A stretch of DNA of 64,000 nt from Arthrobacter yangruifuii (GTDB taxonomy: Bacteria > Actinomycetota > Actinomycetes > Actinomycetales > Micrococcaceae): positions 310,001-374,000 of the forward strand of contig NZ_VTFX01000001.1 of the NCBI RefSeq assembly GCF_009192775.1, read 5' to 3'. The translations under genes and the position numbers were made by a program. Below, in pieces: positions 1 to 9,383 of this stretch. The notes beneath the pieces were generated by a model, which ran no database searches, was not told where the DNA came from, and saw only the letters and a list, made by a program, of their open reading frames with translations. The stretch's first letter is position 1, and every line of letters begins with the position of its first letter.

Positions 1-251
1 AAACCGGCCCCGGAGCCTGTGAGCAGCCGGACCGCAAAGGGCAGCTCGTTCCACCGGTAGAACGTGCGCGCCCACTCGGTGAACCCGCGCAGGTCCTCGC
101 GGAGCCCTGCCGGGCCGCCGCCGTAGCCGCCGGCAAATACCTCGGGCACCGCGATGGCCCGGTGCAGGGCCGGCAGCAGGTCCGCTGTGAGCGGTTCCAG
201 CCGGACAAACCGTCCGGTCAGGACGGCGGGAAGGGGCCGTACGGCAGTCAT
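1..251 (-). CDS. GNAT family N-acetyltransferase, 3' end outside window
   Basis: The frame opens with an ATG whose complement is at 249-251 and stays open to the left edge, so only the first 83 residues are visible. The N-terminus reads MTAVRPLPAVLTGRFVRLEP followed by LTADLLPAL, the usual start of RimJ/RimL-type GNAT acetyltransferases (L-x-G-x-x-V-x-L-x-P-L). These transfer acetyl from acetyl-CoA to an amine. The acetyl-CoA-binding motif would lie in the missing part, so the substrate cannot be guessed. It lies 50 bp beyond the stop of the molybdoenzyme large subunit, on the same strand. Confidence 0.7.
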   Translation of the reverse strand, partial: MTAVRPLPAVLTGRFVRLEPLTADLLPALHRAIAVPEVFAGGYGGGPAGLREDLRGFTEWARTFYRWNELPFAVRLLTGSGAG

Positions 252-301
252 GGCGCCAGTGTTGCAGATCGCGGGCCGTCCATCCCGCCTGCGGCACTTC
301 G

Positions 302-2386
302 TTACGCCAAGAACTTGTCCGGCGTCAGCGGCAGGTCCCGCACCCGGATGCCCGAGGCGTTGTAGGCGGCATTGGCAATGGCCGCCGCGCTGCCCACAAT
401 CCCGATCTCCCCGATCCCGCGGGCGCCCAGCGGCCCGGCGTGTTCATCCACGTCCTCAATCCACACGGCGTCCATGTCCAGCACATCCGCGCTGGTTGGG
501 ATGTGGTACTCGGCGAGGTCGTGATTGACGAAGATGCCGAACCGCGGATCCAGGATGCTCTGCTCATGCAGTGCCATGCCCAGGCCCATGGTCATTCCAC
601 CCAGGAACTGGGACCGGGCAGTACGCGGATTGATGATCCGTCCGGGGGAGAAAACGCCCAGCATCCTCGGCACCCGGATTTCTCCGGTGTCTGCGGAGAT
701 CCGCACCTCGGCGAAATGCGCGCCGAAGGAGTAGAGGGCGAAGTCCTGTGCTTCGGGATCCTCGGGGGCATCCGCTTCGGTGGCGGCGCCGGGCGAGGGG
801 TGTTCGCCGTGGTCGGCACGGAACGCGTGTGCTGCGGCGATGATCGTGCCGCCCCAGCTCGCTGTGCCGGAGGATCCGCCGGCCACGCTGGCGGCCGGGA
901 ACCGGGTGTCGCCGATGCCGAGCCGGACGCGGTCGATCGGCACCCGCAGGGCATCCGCGGCAATCTGCGTGAGGGCCGTCCAGGCGCCGGTGCCGATATC
1001 CGCGGCGCCGATCTGCACCGAATAGATCCCGTCCTGTTCATAGCTGATCCGGGCAGTGTTGGAGGGCTGGCGCATGAAGGGATAGACGGCACTGGCCGTG
1101 CCCATCCCCACCAGCCAGCCGTCCTCCTGCACCGAACGCGGCCGGGTGACCCGGCGGTCCCAGCCGAAGCGTTCCGCGCCCAGGTCGAAGCATTCCATCA
1201 GATGCCTGCTGGACCAGGGTTTGCCGGTTTCCGGGTCGGTCTCCGGCTCGTTCCGGCGGCGCAGTTCAATCGGGTCCAGTCCCGCCGCAGCGGCGAGTTC
1301 ATCCATGGCCACCTCGGGCCCGAACATACCCGGGCATTCACCCGGTGCCCGCATCCAGGACGGCACCGGAATGTCCAGCGGCGCCAGCCGGGTGGTGGTC
1401 CGCCGGTTGGGGGAGGCGTACATCATCCGGAACGGCGCCGGTGTCTGTTCCGCGAATTCCTTAATCCTGGAGGTGTGCTCCACAATGTCCAGGGACATGG
1501 CGGTCAGCCTACCGTCGTCGGCCGCGCCCAGCCGGATCCGCTGGATGGTGGGCGTGCGGTGGCTGGTCAGCGAATACATGTGCTGGCGGCTGACCGGGAA
1601 CTTCACCGGCCGGCCCTCGGTGCACTGCGCAGCCAGGGCCGCCATCACCACGTGCACGTGCGGCATGCCCTTGGAGCCGAAGCCGCCGCCCACGTGCGGG
1701 GCGATGACCCGGACCTGCTCCTCTTCCAGGCCCAGGACCTGCGCCAGCGTGCCCTTGACCGCATGGACCCCCTGGGTGGAGTCCCAGAGGGTCAACAGGG
1801 TCCCGTCCCACTGCGCCACGGTGGCGTGGGGTTCCAGGGGATTGTTGTGTTCGGCGGGTGTGGAGTAGGTCTGCTCGATCGTCAGGGCCGCCGTCTCGAA
1901 GGCGGCTTCCACATCGCCCTGGCTGCTGTCCGTCGGGGTGCCGGCATTGAGTTCCTCGGGGGCGTAAAGTGCCGGGTCGTCCGCGCGCAGATGGGCGCTG
2001 AACGGTTCGGCGGCGTACCGGACCCTGACCAGGTCTGCTGCCTGCCGGGCGGTTTCCGGGGTTTCGGCCAGTACGGCGGCCACAATCTGCCCGCGGTATC
2101 CCACTGTGCTGTCCTGCAGGACGGCCAGCTCCCGGTCCGAGGTATCCGCCAGGCGCGGCGCGGTTTCGGGTGTCAGGACGGTCAGCACGCCCGGGACGGC
2201 TTCGGCCTCGGCGGTGTCCACTCGTTCCACGGTGCCCCGCGCAATGGTGGACAGGACCGGATACAGGTGCAGGGGGCGTTCGACCGGCTGTTCATACGCG
2301 TAGGGCGCGGTGCCGGTGACCTTGAGTTCGCCGTCGAGCCGTTCATACGCCGTGCCGATGGCGGAGGCGGGGATGAGGTTGGTCAT
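302..2386 (-). CDS. Molybdopterin-binding subunit of xanthine/aldehyde oxidoreductase (PaoC-like)
   Basis: This 694-residue protein is the catalytic molybdenum subunit of a xanthine-dehydrogenase-family enzyme. It contains [10 protein letters not shown] (Mo-cofactor contact) at about residue 231 and a C-terminal [11 protein letters not shown], where the Glu would be the catalytic base. The GIGEIG form is that of the PaoC/YagR branch, which oxidises aromatic aldehydes to acids, rather than the GVGEPP form of true xanthine dehydrogenases. It is last in a three-gene set in the order Fe-S, FAD, Mo, and its start overlaps the FAD gene stop by 4 bp, which implies translational coupling. No XdhC/PaoD-type cofactor chaperone is visible in the window. 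Family assignment is firm; the aldehyde substrate is inferred. Confidence 0.9.
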   Translation of the reverse strand: MTNLIPASAIGTAYERLDGELKVTGTAPYAYEQPVERPLHLYPVLSTIARGTVERVDTAEAEAVPGVLTVLTPETAPRLADTSDRELAVLQDSTVGYRGQIVAAVLAETPETARQAADLVRVRYAAEPFSAHLRADDPALYAPEELNAGTPTDSSQGDVEAAFETAALTIEQTYSTPAEHNNPLEPHATVAQWDGTLLTLWDSTQGVHAVKGTLAQVLGLEEEQVRVIAPHVGGGFGSKGMPHVHVVMAALAAQCTEGRPVKFPVSRQHMYSLTSHRTPTIQRIRLGAADDGRLTAMSLDIVEHTSRIKEFAEQTPAPFRMMYASPNRRTTTRLAPLDIPVPSWMRAPGECPGMFGPEVAMDELAAAAGLDPIELRRRNEPETDPETGKPWSSRHLMECFDLGAERFGWDRRVTRPRSVQEDGWLVGMGTASAVYPFMRQPSNTARISYEQDGIYSVQIGAADIGTGAWTALTQIAADALRVPIDRVRLGIGDTRFPAASVAGGSSGTASWGGTIIAAAHAFRADHGEHPSPGAATEADAPEDPEAQDFALYSFGAHFAEVRISADTGEIRVPRMLGVFSPGRIINPRTARSQFLGGMTMGLGMALHEQSILDPRFGIFVNHDLAEYHIPTSADVLDMDAVWIEDVDEHAGPLGARGIGEIGIVGSAAAIANAAYNASGIRVRDLPLTPDKFLA

Positions 2387-3462
2387 GGGGTGGTGTCCTC
2401 CCAGCCGGTGCCGCGGGGCCCGTCCGGACCCTCGGGATGATCGGTTCCAGCGGCGCCCGCGTCCGGAGCCGGGACGCCGGTGAGATCACGCAGGACGGCC
2501 GCCAGGGTGTTGCGGACCATCGGCAGCTTGAACCCGTTGTCACCCAGCGGCCTGGCCTGCCGCAGCTCGGCGTCCGCCGCGGCCCGGAAGTTGGCATCGG
2601 TGGCCTCAGCCCCGCGCAGCACTGCCTCCGCCTGCAGGGCACGCCAGGGTTTGTGGGCCACTCCGCCGAGAGCGATGCGCACGTCGCGGATCACCGGTAC
2701 GGCGGCGTCGTCGTCTTCCAGCTCCAGCGCGGCAGCGACGGAAACCAGGGCGAAGGCATACGAGGCACGGTCCCGGACCTTACGGTAGGCGGACCGGGGC
2801 GGTGCCGGCGGCAGTTCGACGGCGGTAACCAGCTCCCCGTGCGCGAGCACGGTGTCCAGCTGCGGCTCGGTGCCGGGGAGCCGGTGGAAGTCGCTGACCG
2901 GGATCACCCGTTCGCCGCCGGGACCCAATACCACCACGGCGGCGTCGAGGGCGGCCAGAGCCACGGCCATGTCCGAGGGGTGGGTGGCTACGCAGTCCTC
3001 GGAGGCGCCCAGGATGGCGTGATAGCGGGTGTAGCCGTCCACGGCGGAACAGCCTGTACCCGGTTCACGCTTGTTGCACGGGGTGGAAGGGTTCTGGAAG
3101 TACACGCAGCGGGTCCGCTGGAGCAGGTTGCCGCCGGTGGTGGCGAGGTTCCGGAGCTGCCCGGACGCGCCGGCGAGCAGCGCCTGGGACAGGGCCGGAT
3201 AACGGAGCCGGATATGGGTGTTGGCGGCCAGATCCGCATTGCGGACGTTGGTGCCGATCCGCACCCGGCCGTCAGCCTGCACATCCACTGTGTCCAGCGG
3301 CAGCCGGCTGATGTCCACCAGCATCGCCGGTTCAGCCACACCCAGCTTCATCCGGTCCACCAGATTGGTGCCGCCGGCCAGGAAGGCTGCTTCCGGGTGG
3401 CCGGTGACGAGCGCGACGGCGGACGCGGCATCCTCGGCGCGCCGGTAGTCGAAGGGAATCAT
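2383..3462 (-). CDS. FAD-binding subunit of xanthine/aldehyde oxidoreductase (PaoB-like)
   Basis: This 359-residue subunit carries electrons from the Mo/2Fe-2S centres through FAD. The N-terminal [18 protein letters not shown] and the FAD-binding stretch [17 protein letters not shown] are typical of the CoxM/PaoB family. Around residues 115-160 there is a cysteine-rich insertion: [15 protein letters not shown], then PGTGCSA, then [11 protein letters not shown]. This is the spacing known for the extra [4Fe-4S] cluster of E. coli PaoB, absent from ordinary XDH FAD subunits, and it supports the Pao-type call. It overlaps both neighbours by 4 bp. Confidence 0.9.
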   Translation of the reverse strand: MIPFDYRRAEDAASAVALVTGHPEAAFLAGGTNLVDRMKLGVAEPAMLVDISRLPLDTVDVQADGRVRIGTNVRNADLAANTHIRLRYPALSQALLAGASGQLRNLATTGGNLLQRTRCVYFQNPSTPCNKREPGTGCSAVDGYTRYHAILGASEDCVATHPSDMAVALAALDAAVVVLGPGGERVIPVSDFHRLPGTEPQLDTVLAHGELVTAVELPPAPPRSAYRKVRDRASYAFALVSVAAALELEDDDAAVPVIRDVRIALGGVAHKPWRALQAEAVLRGAEATDANFRAAADAELRQARPLGDNGFKLPMVRNTLAAVLRDLTGVPAPDAGAAGTDHPEGPDGPRGTGWEDTTP

Positions 3463-4079
3463 GGCCGCTCCTCGGGGTGTGCGGGCATGGACGCGGCGGT
3501 CGGCGAGTCCACCACTGCCGGCTGCCCGGGGTCGGCCGCCCCGCCCCGCCGTTCTTCGGCGGCTTCGGCGGCCTGCCGGACGGCGGCCACGATGTTGGCA
3601 TACGCCCCGCAGCGGCAGAGGTTTCCGCTCATGCGCTCGCGGATCTCGGCGTCGGTGAGTTCAATGCCGCCTTCGGTCTGCAGGTTGCCGGTGGCCCCCG
3701 AGGGGTGGCCGGCGGCTGCTTCTTCGATGATGCCGGCGGCGGAGCAGACCTGGCCGGGGGTGCAGTAGCCGCACTGGAATCCGTCGTGTTCCAGGAACGC
3801 GCGCTGTACCGGATGCAGGCCCCCGTCCGGGGTGCGGCCGGCCAGGCCTTCAGCCGTAGTGATGTCCGCGCCGTCGTGGGCCACGGCCAGGGTGAGGCAG
3901 GAATTGGCGCGCCGGCCGTCCAGCAGGACCGTACAGGCGCCGCACTGGCCGTGATCGCAGCCTTTCTTGGGGCTCGTCACGCCGAGCCTGTCGCGCAGTG
4001 CGTCCAGCACAGTGGTCCTGGTATCCAGCGTCAGGGTGCGCGGGATACCGTCCACCTGCAACGTAATTTCGGCTTCCAT
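3459..4079 (-). CDS. 2Fe-2S subunit of xanthine/aldehyde oxidoreductase (PaoA-like)
   Basis: This small electron-transfer subunit holds two [2Fe-2S] clusters. The plant-ferredoxin-type motif [18 protein letters not shown] lies near residue 43. The C-terminal helical-cluster motifs are [10 protein letters not shown] and [10 protein letters not shown] prefer the ATG at 4079. A GTG at 4094 in the same frame would add five residues but sits directly on the GGAG of the ribosome-binding site. E. coli PaoA has a twin-arginine signal, but none is visible here from either start, so this enzyme is probably cytoplasmic. It is first in the operon and the initiator tRNA gene lies upstream on the same strand. 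Confidence 0.9.
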   Translation of the reverse strand: MEAEITLQVDGIPRTLTLDTRTTVLDALRDRLGVTSPKKGCDHGQCGACTVLLDGRRANSCLTLAVAHDGADITTAEGLAGRTPDGGLHPVQRAFLEHDGFQCGYCTPGQVCSAAGIIEEAAAGHPSGATGNLQTEGGIELTDAEIRERMSGNLCRCGAYANIVAAVRQAAEAAEERRGGAADPGQPAVVDSPTAASMPAHPEERP

Positions 4080-4197
4080 CAGTGCTTTGGCCACCTCTCC
4101 ACAACGGATCTTCCCCGCAACCTATCCGAGGAAGTGGAATGGAGACAAGCATGGCCGCCGAGGGAGGGCCGGCGGCCGCGGAACCGGACGCGGGCAC

Positions 4198-4231
4198 AAA
4201 AAATCCCGATCCGGTGTTCCGGATCGGGATT
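4198..4231 (-). terminator. Rho-independent terminator of the initiator tRNA
   Basis: A 13-bp perfect stem (4202-4214 with 4219-4231) closes a four-base loop. On the minus strand it is followed by six T residues (4203-4198). It begins 7 bp past the encoded CCA of the tRNA and separates the tRNA from the molybdoenzyme operon downstream. Confidence 0.92.
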
Positions 4232-4237
4232 CTCACG

Positions 4238-4314
4238 TGGTTGCGGGGGCAAGATTTGAACTTGCGACCTCTGGGTTATGAGCCCAGCGAGCTACCGAAC
4301 TGCTCCACCCCGCG
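4238..4314 (-). tRNA. Initiator tRNA-fMet (anticodon CAT)
   Basis: The minus strand folds into a 77-nt cloverleaf that includes an encoded CCA (4238-4240). The acceptor arms CGCGGGG and CCCCGCA leave a C1-A72 mismatch, and the anticodon stem is GCTGGGCTCATAACCCAG with three G-C pairs. Both are hallmarks of bacterial initiator tRNA. The T-loop GTTCAAATC is present. A strong terminator follows. Confidence 0.95.
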
Positions 4315-4394
4315 GCGTGGTCTCAACTTTACCGTAGATTTGCCGCACAGTGTAATCCAGTGGCCGCAGTCACAGTCGACGCGGCAGGATTCGC

Positions 4395-4407
4395 TAGGCT
4401 GGGGCCC
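4395..4407 (+). promoter_or_regulatory. Leaderless -10 element of the AlaX-like gene
   Basis: TAGGCT (4395-4400) is followed by 7 bases and the GTG start. There is no Shine-Dalgarno sequence in the space. The same arrangement recurs at several other genes in this window, which supports both the promoter and the start choice. Confidence 0.55.
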
Positions 4408-5301
4408 GTGAGCCTGCCGAAAATTGATACAACCGTCACTTATCCCGCCGGAGCGTTGACGGGCACCGGAACCGTCCTGCACGTCGAAGCCCTGCCGGAC
4501 GGGAGGTCGGCGGTGCTTCTGGACACCACCCCGGTACATCCCGTGGATGCGGCCTGGCCGGACCAGGGCGCTGACCTTGCGACACTGACGACGCCGGATG
4601 GCCGCGAGGTACCGGTGCTGGAGTGCGTAGTGGGGGCCACGGACCAGTCCGCACTGTTCCTGGGCGGGCAGGTTCCCGTCCGCAAGGGCACCGAGGGCTG
4701 GGTGTTCCTGGTGGTCCATGTGGTGCCCGGAGAGGCCGGACTTGCGGAAGGGCAGCGGGTGGACATCCAGGTGGACGGTCACCGCCGGACTGCACTCTCC
4801 GCGGGGCACACCGCCTGCCACCTGGCCTCGCTGGCCCTGAACCGGCAGCTGGCCACAGCCTGGAAAAAGGACGTGCAGGCCGACGCCGCCGGCAACCCGA
4901 ACTTCGACGCCCTGGCAATCGAGACCTCCACCATCGATGCCTACGGGTCCGTCGACGTCTACCGGCTGGGGAAATCCCTGCGCCGGAAGGGATTCCTGCC
5001 GGAGGCATTGCTGGCGGATACGGCTGCCGTGGAAGCGGGGGTGAACGCCACCCTGGCCGAGTGGGTGGCCTCCGGCGCCGAGGTGCGCATCGAGCGGGAA
5101 TCGGAACTCCTGACCGGCATGCGCCGCTGGGTCTGCGCATTGCCCGGCGGGGAGGTTCGCATTCCCTGCGGCGGAACGCACCTTTCCTCCTTGAAAGAGG
5201 TATCGGAGATGACAATCCGGCTGATCCTCAATGCCGGGGAGGGAAGCGCGGCGGAAGTGATCATGGAAACCCGCTGCGTTCCCGCCAAATTACCTGCGTA
5301 G
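4408..5301 (+). CDS. AlaX-like alanyl-tRNA editing (metal-dependent hydrolase) protein
   Basis: This 297-residue protein is related to the second additional (editing) domain of alanyl- and threonyl-tRNA synthetases. Free-standing relatives (AlaX) hydrolyse mischarged Ser- or Gly-tRNA(Ala). The zinc-site signatures are present: SAGHTACHLASLAL (HxxxH) in the middle and IPCGGTHLSSLKEV near the C-terminus. The N-terminal 90 residues form a beta-barrel-like region as in AlaX-M/L types. I choose the GTG at 4408 (MSLPKIDTT) because a -10-like TAGGCT lies 7 bases upstream. An in-frame start at 4360 would run through that promoter. It is divergent from the initiator tRNA. Confidence 0.82.
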   Translation: MSLPKIDTTVTYPAGALTGTGTVLHVEALPDGRSAVLLDTTPVHPVDAAWPDQGADLATLTTPDGREVPVLECVVGATDQSALFLGGQVPVRKGTEGWVFLVVHVVPGEAGLAEGQRVDIQVDGHRRTALSAGHTACHLASLALNRQLATAWKKDVQADAAGNPNFDALAIETSTIDAYGSVDVYRLGKSLRRKGFLPEALLADTAAVEAGVNATLAEWVASGAEVRIERESELLTGMRRWVCALPGGEVRIPCGGTHLSSLKEVSEMTIRLILNAGEGSAAEVIMETRCVPAKLPA

Positions 5302-5367
5302 ACGCCCGCGCTTTATCCTTCGTGCAGATTTTGAGGGGTTTGTTCCTGTCCGGGTCCGGCAGGGGTA

Positions 5368-5401
5368 GAACTTTCGCGCCCTGTGCGCGTAAAAGTAGTT
5401 C
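5368..5401. promoter_or_regulatory. Interrupted inverted repeat upstream of the sugar ABC operon
   Basis: GAACTTTCGCG (5368-5378) is mirrored imperfectly by CGCGtAAAAGTaGTTC (5386-5401). It lies about 50 bp before the binding-protein start and could be an operator. No regulator gene lies in the cluster. Confidence 0.35.
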
Positions 5402-5451
5402 CACGCCCGAGCGGGCGGTATCCAAAATCTCAAATGAGCCGAGGAAACCAG

Positions 5452-6834
5452 ATGGGATTACGAATAAATCGGCAAATTCGCCGCCGGAAGCGTCCCAGGA
5501 TCCGCGCCGGTGCGGCGGGAGCAGCCGTCGCGGCGCTTGTGCTGACCGGCTGCGGAGGCAGTGAAGCCGACGGCAACCAGGAAATAGTCGTGGCGATCGT
5601 TTCCAATCCGCAGATGCAGGACGCCATCACGCTTCAGGATGAATTCGAGGCCCAGTACCCGGACATTGACGCCCGGTTCGTTTCGCTTCCCGAAAACGAG
5701 GCCCGCGCGAAGATCACTGCGTCCGTCGCGACCCAGGGCGGGGAATTCGACGTCGTGATGATTTCCAATTACGAAACTTCCATGTGGGCGGAAAACGGCT
5801 GGATTACCAATCTTCAGGAGTACGCGGACTCCACCGAGGGTTACGACCCTGATGATTTTGTGCCGACCATCCGCGAGGCACTCAGCTACGAAGGGGACCT
5901 CTACTCCGTGCCCTTCTACGGAGAATCCTCGTTTGTGGCTTACCGTACGGACCTGTTCGAGGAAGCGGGCCTCACCATGCCGGCGAAACCGACCTGGGAT
6001 GACATCCGGAACTTCGCGGAAAAGCTGGATGACCCGGACAAGGACATGGACGGGGTGTGCCTGCGCGGGCTGGCGGGCTGGGGTGAAGTCATGGCCCCGC
6101 TGGACACCATGATCAACACCTACGGCGGACGCTGGTTCGACGAGAATTGGAACGCCACCCTGGATTCCCCGGAGGTGGAGGCCGCGGTCACCGATTACGT
6201 CAATCTGGTCCAGGCCCATGGGCAGGCCGGCGCCGCCACCAGCGGATACGGGGACTGCATCACCCGGTACAGCCAGGGCAACGCCGCCATGTGGTACGAC
6301 GCCACGGCCATGGTGTCCTCCGTGGAGGATCCCGCCTCCTCCCTGGTGGTCGGCAAGAACGGGTACGCACCCGCCCCGGTGCAGGAAACGGATTCCTCGG
6401 GATGGCTCTACAGCTGGTCCCTGGCCATACCGGCGACGAGCGACTCTAAAGACGAGGCGTGGGACTTTGTGTCCTGGATGACGGACAAGGAGTACATCCG
6501 GTTGGTCGGCGAAAAGATCGGCTGGGAGCGGGTGCCGCCCGGCAGCCGGCTCTCCACCTACGAGATCCCAGAGTACGCGGAGGTCGCCAAGGCGTACGCG
6601 GAACCGACGCTGACAGCCATGGCGGGAGCCTCGCAGGAGGACAGCATGGTCAAGCCCGTGCCGTACACCGGGCTCCAGTTTGTGGGTATTCCCGAATTCC
6701 AGGACCTGGGCACCCGCGTAGCGCAGCAGATATCGGCTGCAATTGCCGGCCAGCAGACAGTGCAGGAAGCCCTGGAGCAATCCCAGAGCTATGCCGAAAC
6801 GGTGGCTGAAAGCTACCAGGACGGAGGCAGTTGA
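5452..6834 (+). CDS. Extracellular sugar/polyol-binding lipoprotein (ABC importer)
   Basis: This 460-residue family 1 solute-binding protein would capture a sugar or sugar alcohol outside the membrane. The N-terminus has basic residues, a hydrophobic stretch and the lipobox LTGC, so it should be a lipoprotein anchored at the Cys near residue 30. The body (TMINTYGGRWFDENWN, SYGEGNAAMWYDAT-like segments) resembles SmoE/MtlE-type polyol binders. The ATG at 5452 is chosen because GAGGAAA lies 7 bases upstream. In-frame codons further up lack a site. Its stop overlaps the permease ATG (TGATG). Substrate is inferred from family resemblance only. Confidence 0.85.
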   Translation: MGLRINRQIRRRKRPRIRAGAAGAAVAALVLTGCGGSEADGNQEIVVAIVSNPQMQDAITLQDEFEAQYPDIDARFVSLPENEARAKITASVATQGGEFDVVMISNYETSMWAENGWITNLQEYADSTEGYDPDDFVPTIREALSYEGDLYSVPFYGESSFVAYRTDLFEEAGLTMPAKPTWDDIRNFAEKLDDPDKDMDGVCLRGLAGWGEVMAPLDTMINTYGGRWFDENWNATLDSPEVEAAVTDYVNLVQAHGQAGAATSGYGDCITRYSQGNAAMWYDATAMVSSVEDPASSLVVGKNGYAPAPVQETDSSGWLYSWSLAIPATSDSKDEAWDFVSWMTDKEYIRLVGEKIGWERVPPGSRLSTYEIPEYAEVAKAYAEPTLTAMAGASQEDSMVKPVPYTGLQFVGIPEFQDLGTRVAQQISAAIAGQQTVQEALEQSQSYAETVAESYQDGGS

Positions 6835-7778
6835 TGTCTACCTTGGTTGCCCGCCAGCAGATCCGTGCCCGCAAGTCCGCTACGGAGCGGAAGGCCGGGG
6901 GCCTGTCATCGGCGGAAGGATGGCGGCGGCGGCTGCCGCTGCTGCCCGCGCTGATCTTCACGCTGATTGTCACGCAGGTCCCGTTCCTGTTTACGCTCTG
7001 GTACTCGCTGCAGAACTGGAACCTGCTTCGCCCCGAAGGAGACCGCTTCGTGGGGCTGTCCAACTATGTGGACATCTTCGCGGATTCCACCTTCCGCCGT
7101 GCCGCACTCAACAGCGTCCTCTTCACCGTGGGCTGCGTCTTCTTTGCCATGCTTCTGGGCATCGTTTTCGCGCTGCTGCTCGACCGGTCCTTTGCCGGCC
7201 GCGGAATTGTACGGACGCTGCTCATTACGCCCTTTTTGATCATGCCCGTGGCCAGTGCACTGCTGTGGTCCATGTCCATCCTCAACCCCACGTACGGACT
7301 GTTGAACTGGGTGATCGGCCTGGTGGGAATCCCGCCGGTGGACTGGACCTCGCAGCATCCGATCGCCTCCATTTTGATGGCCCTGGTGTGGCAGTGGACG
7401 CCGTTCATGATGCTGCTTGTCCTGTCCGGGCTGCAGTCGCAGTCCAAGGACGTGCTGGAGGCCGCGCAGGTGGACGGTGCCGGCTGGTGGCGGACCTTTA
7501 TCTCCGTCACCCTTCCGCAGCTGCGCCGCTACATTGAACTGGGCGTCCTGCTGGGGGCCATTTACGTGGTCAACACCTTCGACCAGATCTACCTGATGAC
7601 CGCCGGCGGCCCCGGTACGGCAAGCGCCAACCTGCCGTTCTACATCTACCAGCGCGCCTTCCTCGGCTTTGACGTGGGCCAGGCCGCAGCCATGGGCGTT
7701 GTGGTGGTCATTGCCACCATGATCGTTGCAACCCTTGCCCTCCGCCTGATCTTCCGAAGCTTCGACGTAAAGGACTGA
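6834..7778 (+). CDS. ABC sugar/polyol importer permease, MalF/SmoF type
   Basis: This 314-residue inner-membrane permease has six predicted membrane spans, beginning with LPLLPALIFTLIVTQVPFLF. The EAA loop for ATPase docking reads EAAQVDGAGWWRTFISVTLP at about residues 207-226. The segment AGGPGTASANLPFYIYQRAF is typical of SmoF/MtlF polyol systems. The ATG overlaps the last base of the upstream stop, and GGAGG lies just upstream in the binding-protein gene. Confidence 0.88.
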   Translation: MSTLVARQQIRARKSATERKAGGLSSAEGWRRRLPLLPALIFTLIVTQVPFLFTLWYSLQNWNLLRPEGDRFVGLSNYVDIFADSTFRRAALNSVLFTVGCVFFAMLLGIVFALLLDRSFAGRGIVRTLLITPFLIMPVASALLWSMSILNPTYGLLNWVIGLVGIPPVDWTSQHPIASILMALVWQWTPFMMLLVLSGLQSQSKDVLEAAQVDGAGWWRTFISVTLPQLRRYIELGVLLGAIYVVNTFDQIYLMTAGGPGTASANLPFYIYQRAFLGFDVGQAAAMGVVVVIATMIVATLALRLIFRSFDVKD

Positions 7779-7782
7779 CGAC

Positions 7783-8676
7783 GTGGCTACTGAAACAGCT
7801 GCCCCTACCCCGCCCGCCCCCAAGGCGGCCGATCCGGCGCGCCGGACCGTGCGGAAGCCGGCCCGCCGGTTCAACAGCGGGCCGATCCTGACCACGGTGA
7901 CCTGGGTGCTCGCCCTGGTTTTCTTCTCACCCGTGCTGTGGATGGTGCTGACGTCCTTCAAGCAGGAGTCCGCCGCAGCGTCCGATCCGCCGATCTTTTT
8001 CTTCGCCCCCACCCTGGACCAATACCGTGCCGTGCTGGGCAGCGGGGCCGGAAGCTATTTCGCCAATTCAGCCATCGCCACGGGTGTCTCCACCATCCTG
8101 GTGGTGGCGCTCGCCGTGCCCGCCGCTTACGCAGTGAGCATCCGGCCGGTGAAAAAAACCTCCGATGTGCTGTTCTTCTTCATCTCCACCCGCATGCTGC
8201 CGGTCGTGGCAGTGATTATGCCCATCTACGTCATCGCCGGCCAGCTGAAGGTCCTGGACAACGTCTGGACCCTGGTGGTGCTGTACACGTCGATGAACCT
8301 TCCGATTGCCGTCTGGATGATGCGTTCCTTCTTCCTGGAGGTGCCCGGAGAAGTTCTGGAAGCGGCCCAGATGGACGGTGCGGGCCTGCTGAAAACGCTG
8401 TGGCGGGTGCTGATGCCGATGGTGGCACCGGGACTGGCCGCCACCGCCCTGATCTGCGTGATTTTCGCGTGGAACGAGTTTTTCTTCGCGCTCATCCTCA
8501 CGGCGGGCAAATCCGCCACGGTGCCGGTCTTCCTGGTGTCGCAGATGACCAGTGAAGGCCTGTTCCTGGCACAGCTGTCTGCGGCGTCGGTCCTGGCCTC
8601 GTTGCCCGTGGTGATCGCGGGATGGGTGGCGCAGAAGCAGCTGGTGCGCGGTCTGTCCATGGGCGCAGTCAAATAG
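7783..8676 (+). CDS. ABC sugar/polyol importer permease, MalG/SmoG type
   Basis: This second permease (297 residues) starts at GTG 7783, 4 bp after the previous stop, with AAAGGA upstream. It has a long Pro/Ala-rich cytoplasmic N-terminus, then six membrane spans. The EAA loop reads EAAQMDGAGLLKTLWRVLMP. No ATP-binding subunit follows; the next gene is convergent. As in many actinobacteria, the importer probably uses a shared MsiK/SmoK-like ATPase encoded elsewhere (inference). Confidence 0.88.
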   Translation: MATETAAPTPPAPKAADPARRTVRKPARRFNSGPILTTVTWVLALVFFSPVLWMVLTSFKQESAAASDPPIFFFAPTLDQYRAVLGSGAGSYFANSAIATGVSTILVVALAVPAAYAVSIRPVKKTSDVLFFFISTRMLPVVAVIMPIYVIAGQLKVLDNVWTLVVLYTSMNLPIAVWMMRSFFLEVPGEVLEAAQMDGAGLLKTLWRVLMPMVAPGLAATALICVIFAWNEFFFALILTAGKSATVPVFLVSQMTSEGLFLAQLSAASVLASLPVVIAGWVAQKQLVRGLSMGAVK

Positions 8677-8706
8677 GAAACGCTGCCACAGGGGAAGAAG
8701 GAACCG

Positions 8707-8729
8707 GGGAGCGGGGCGGCCCCGCTCCC
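8707..8729. terminator. Hairpin between convergent genes
   Basis: GGGAGCGGGG (8707-8716) and CCCCGCTCCC (8720-8729) form a 10-bp stem with a 3-base loop. It lies between the stops of the ABC permease and the VOC gene, so it can serve both strands. There is no clear T run. Confidence 0.6.
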
Positions 8730-8735
8730 GGCCGC

Positions 8736-9209
8736 CTAGAGCGCGGAGTCCTGCTCCTGCACGGTGGCATTCGAGGAAACCTCGAAGGTCCTTTCGGGCG
8801 GTTCGGCGTTGGCCGGGTCCATCCACAGGAACTCCCAGACATGCCCGTCCGGATCCGTGGCGGAGCCGCTGTACATGCCCGGCATCCGTTCCTCGGCCGG
8901 GAGATAAACCGCGCCGCCGCCCGTGGTGCAGGCGGCCAGGATGCGGTCCACTTCCTCGCGGCTGTCACAGCTGATGCAGTTCAGCACTTCCTTGCCGGCG
9001 GAGGCGAGGTGCGGGGTGTCGCCCTCGGGGAGGAACCCCTGATAGAAGTCCTGCTGCAGCAGCATCACCACAATGCTGTCGGAAATCACGACGGCGGTGC
9101 CCCGGTCATTGCTGAACTGCGGGTCCTTGGCAAAGCCGAGTCCCAAATAGAACCGCTCGGCCGCCTGCAGGTCCGCAACGGGGAGATTGGGGAAGATCAT
9201 GCGTTCCAT
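8736..9209 (-). CDS. VOC superfamily protein (glyoxalase/dioxygenase fold)
   Basis: This 157-residue protein has two beta-alpha-beta-beta-beta modules: MERMIFPNLPVADLQAAERF with FYLGLGFAKDP at the front, and DPDGHVWEFLWMDP at the end. It resembles the PhnB/YaeR-like lactoylglutathione-lyase-fold proteins, whose activities are diverse. The ATG at 9209 is preceded by GAAAGGA with proper spacing, while upstream in-frame codons have no site. Substrate unknown. It is divergent from the deaminase gene. Confidence 0.8.
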   Translation of the reverse strand: MERMIFPNLPVADLQAAERFYLGLGFAKDPQFSNDRGTAVVISDSIVVMLLQQDFYQGFLPEGDTPHLASAGKEVLNCISCDSREEVDRILAACTTGGGAVYLPAEERMPGMYSGSATDPDGHVWEFLWMDPANAEPPERTFEVSSNATVQEQDSAL

Positions 9210-9383
9210 GACGGGTCCTTTCAAGGGTGGATAGCAACACGTTCCCACCGCCGCGGGCCGGTGACAACGGATGGCCGGAAGCACGGTCCCCGCCCGCCCG
9301 CACCAAAAAGCCTTTGTCAGTTCGTGACGGACCCGTCTTCGCTGCGCTGGCCGAAAACTGCTAATCTCACACCTGCGAAGGCG

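Noticed and set aside
440-2440. A 666-codon open frame antisense to the molybdenum subunit
   Set aside because: Low-complexity Gly/Arg/His composition and no motif, while the opposite strand encodes clear family motifs.
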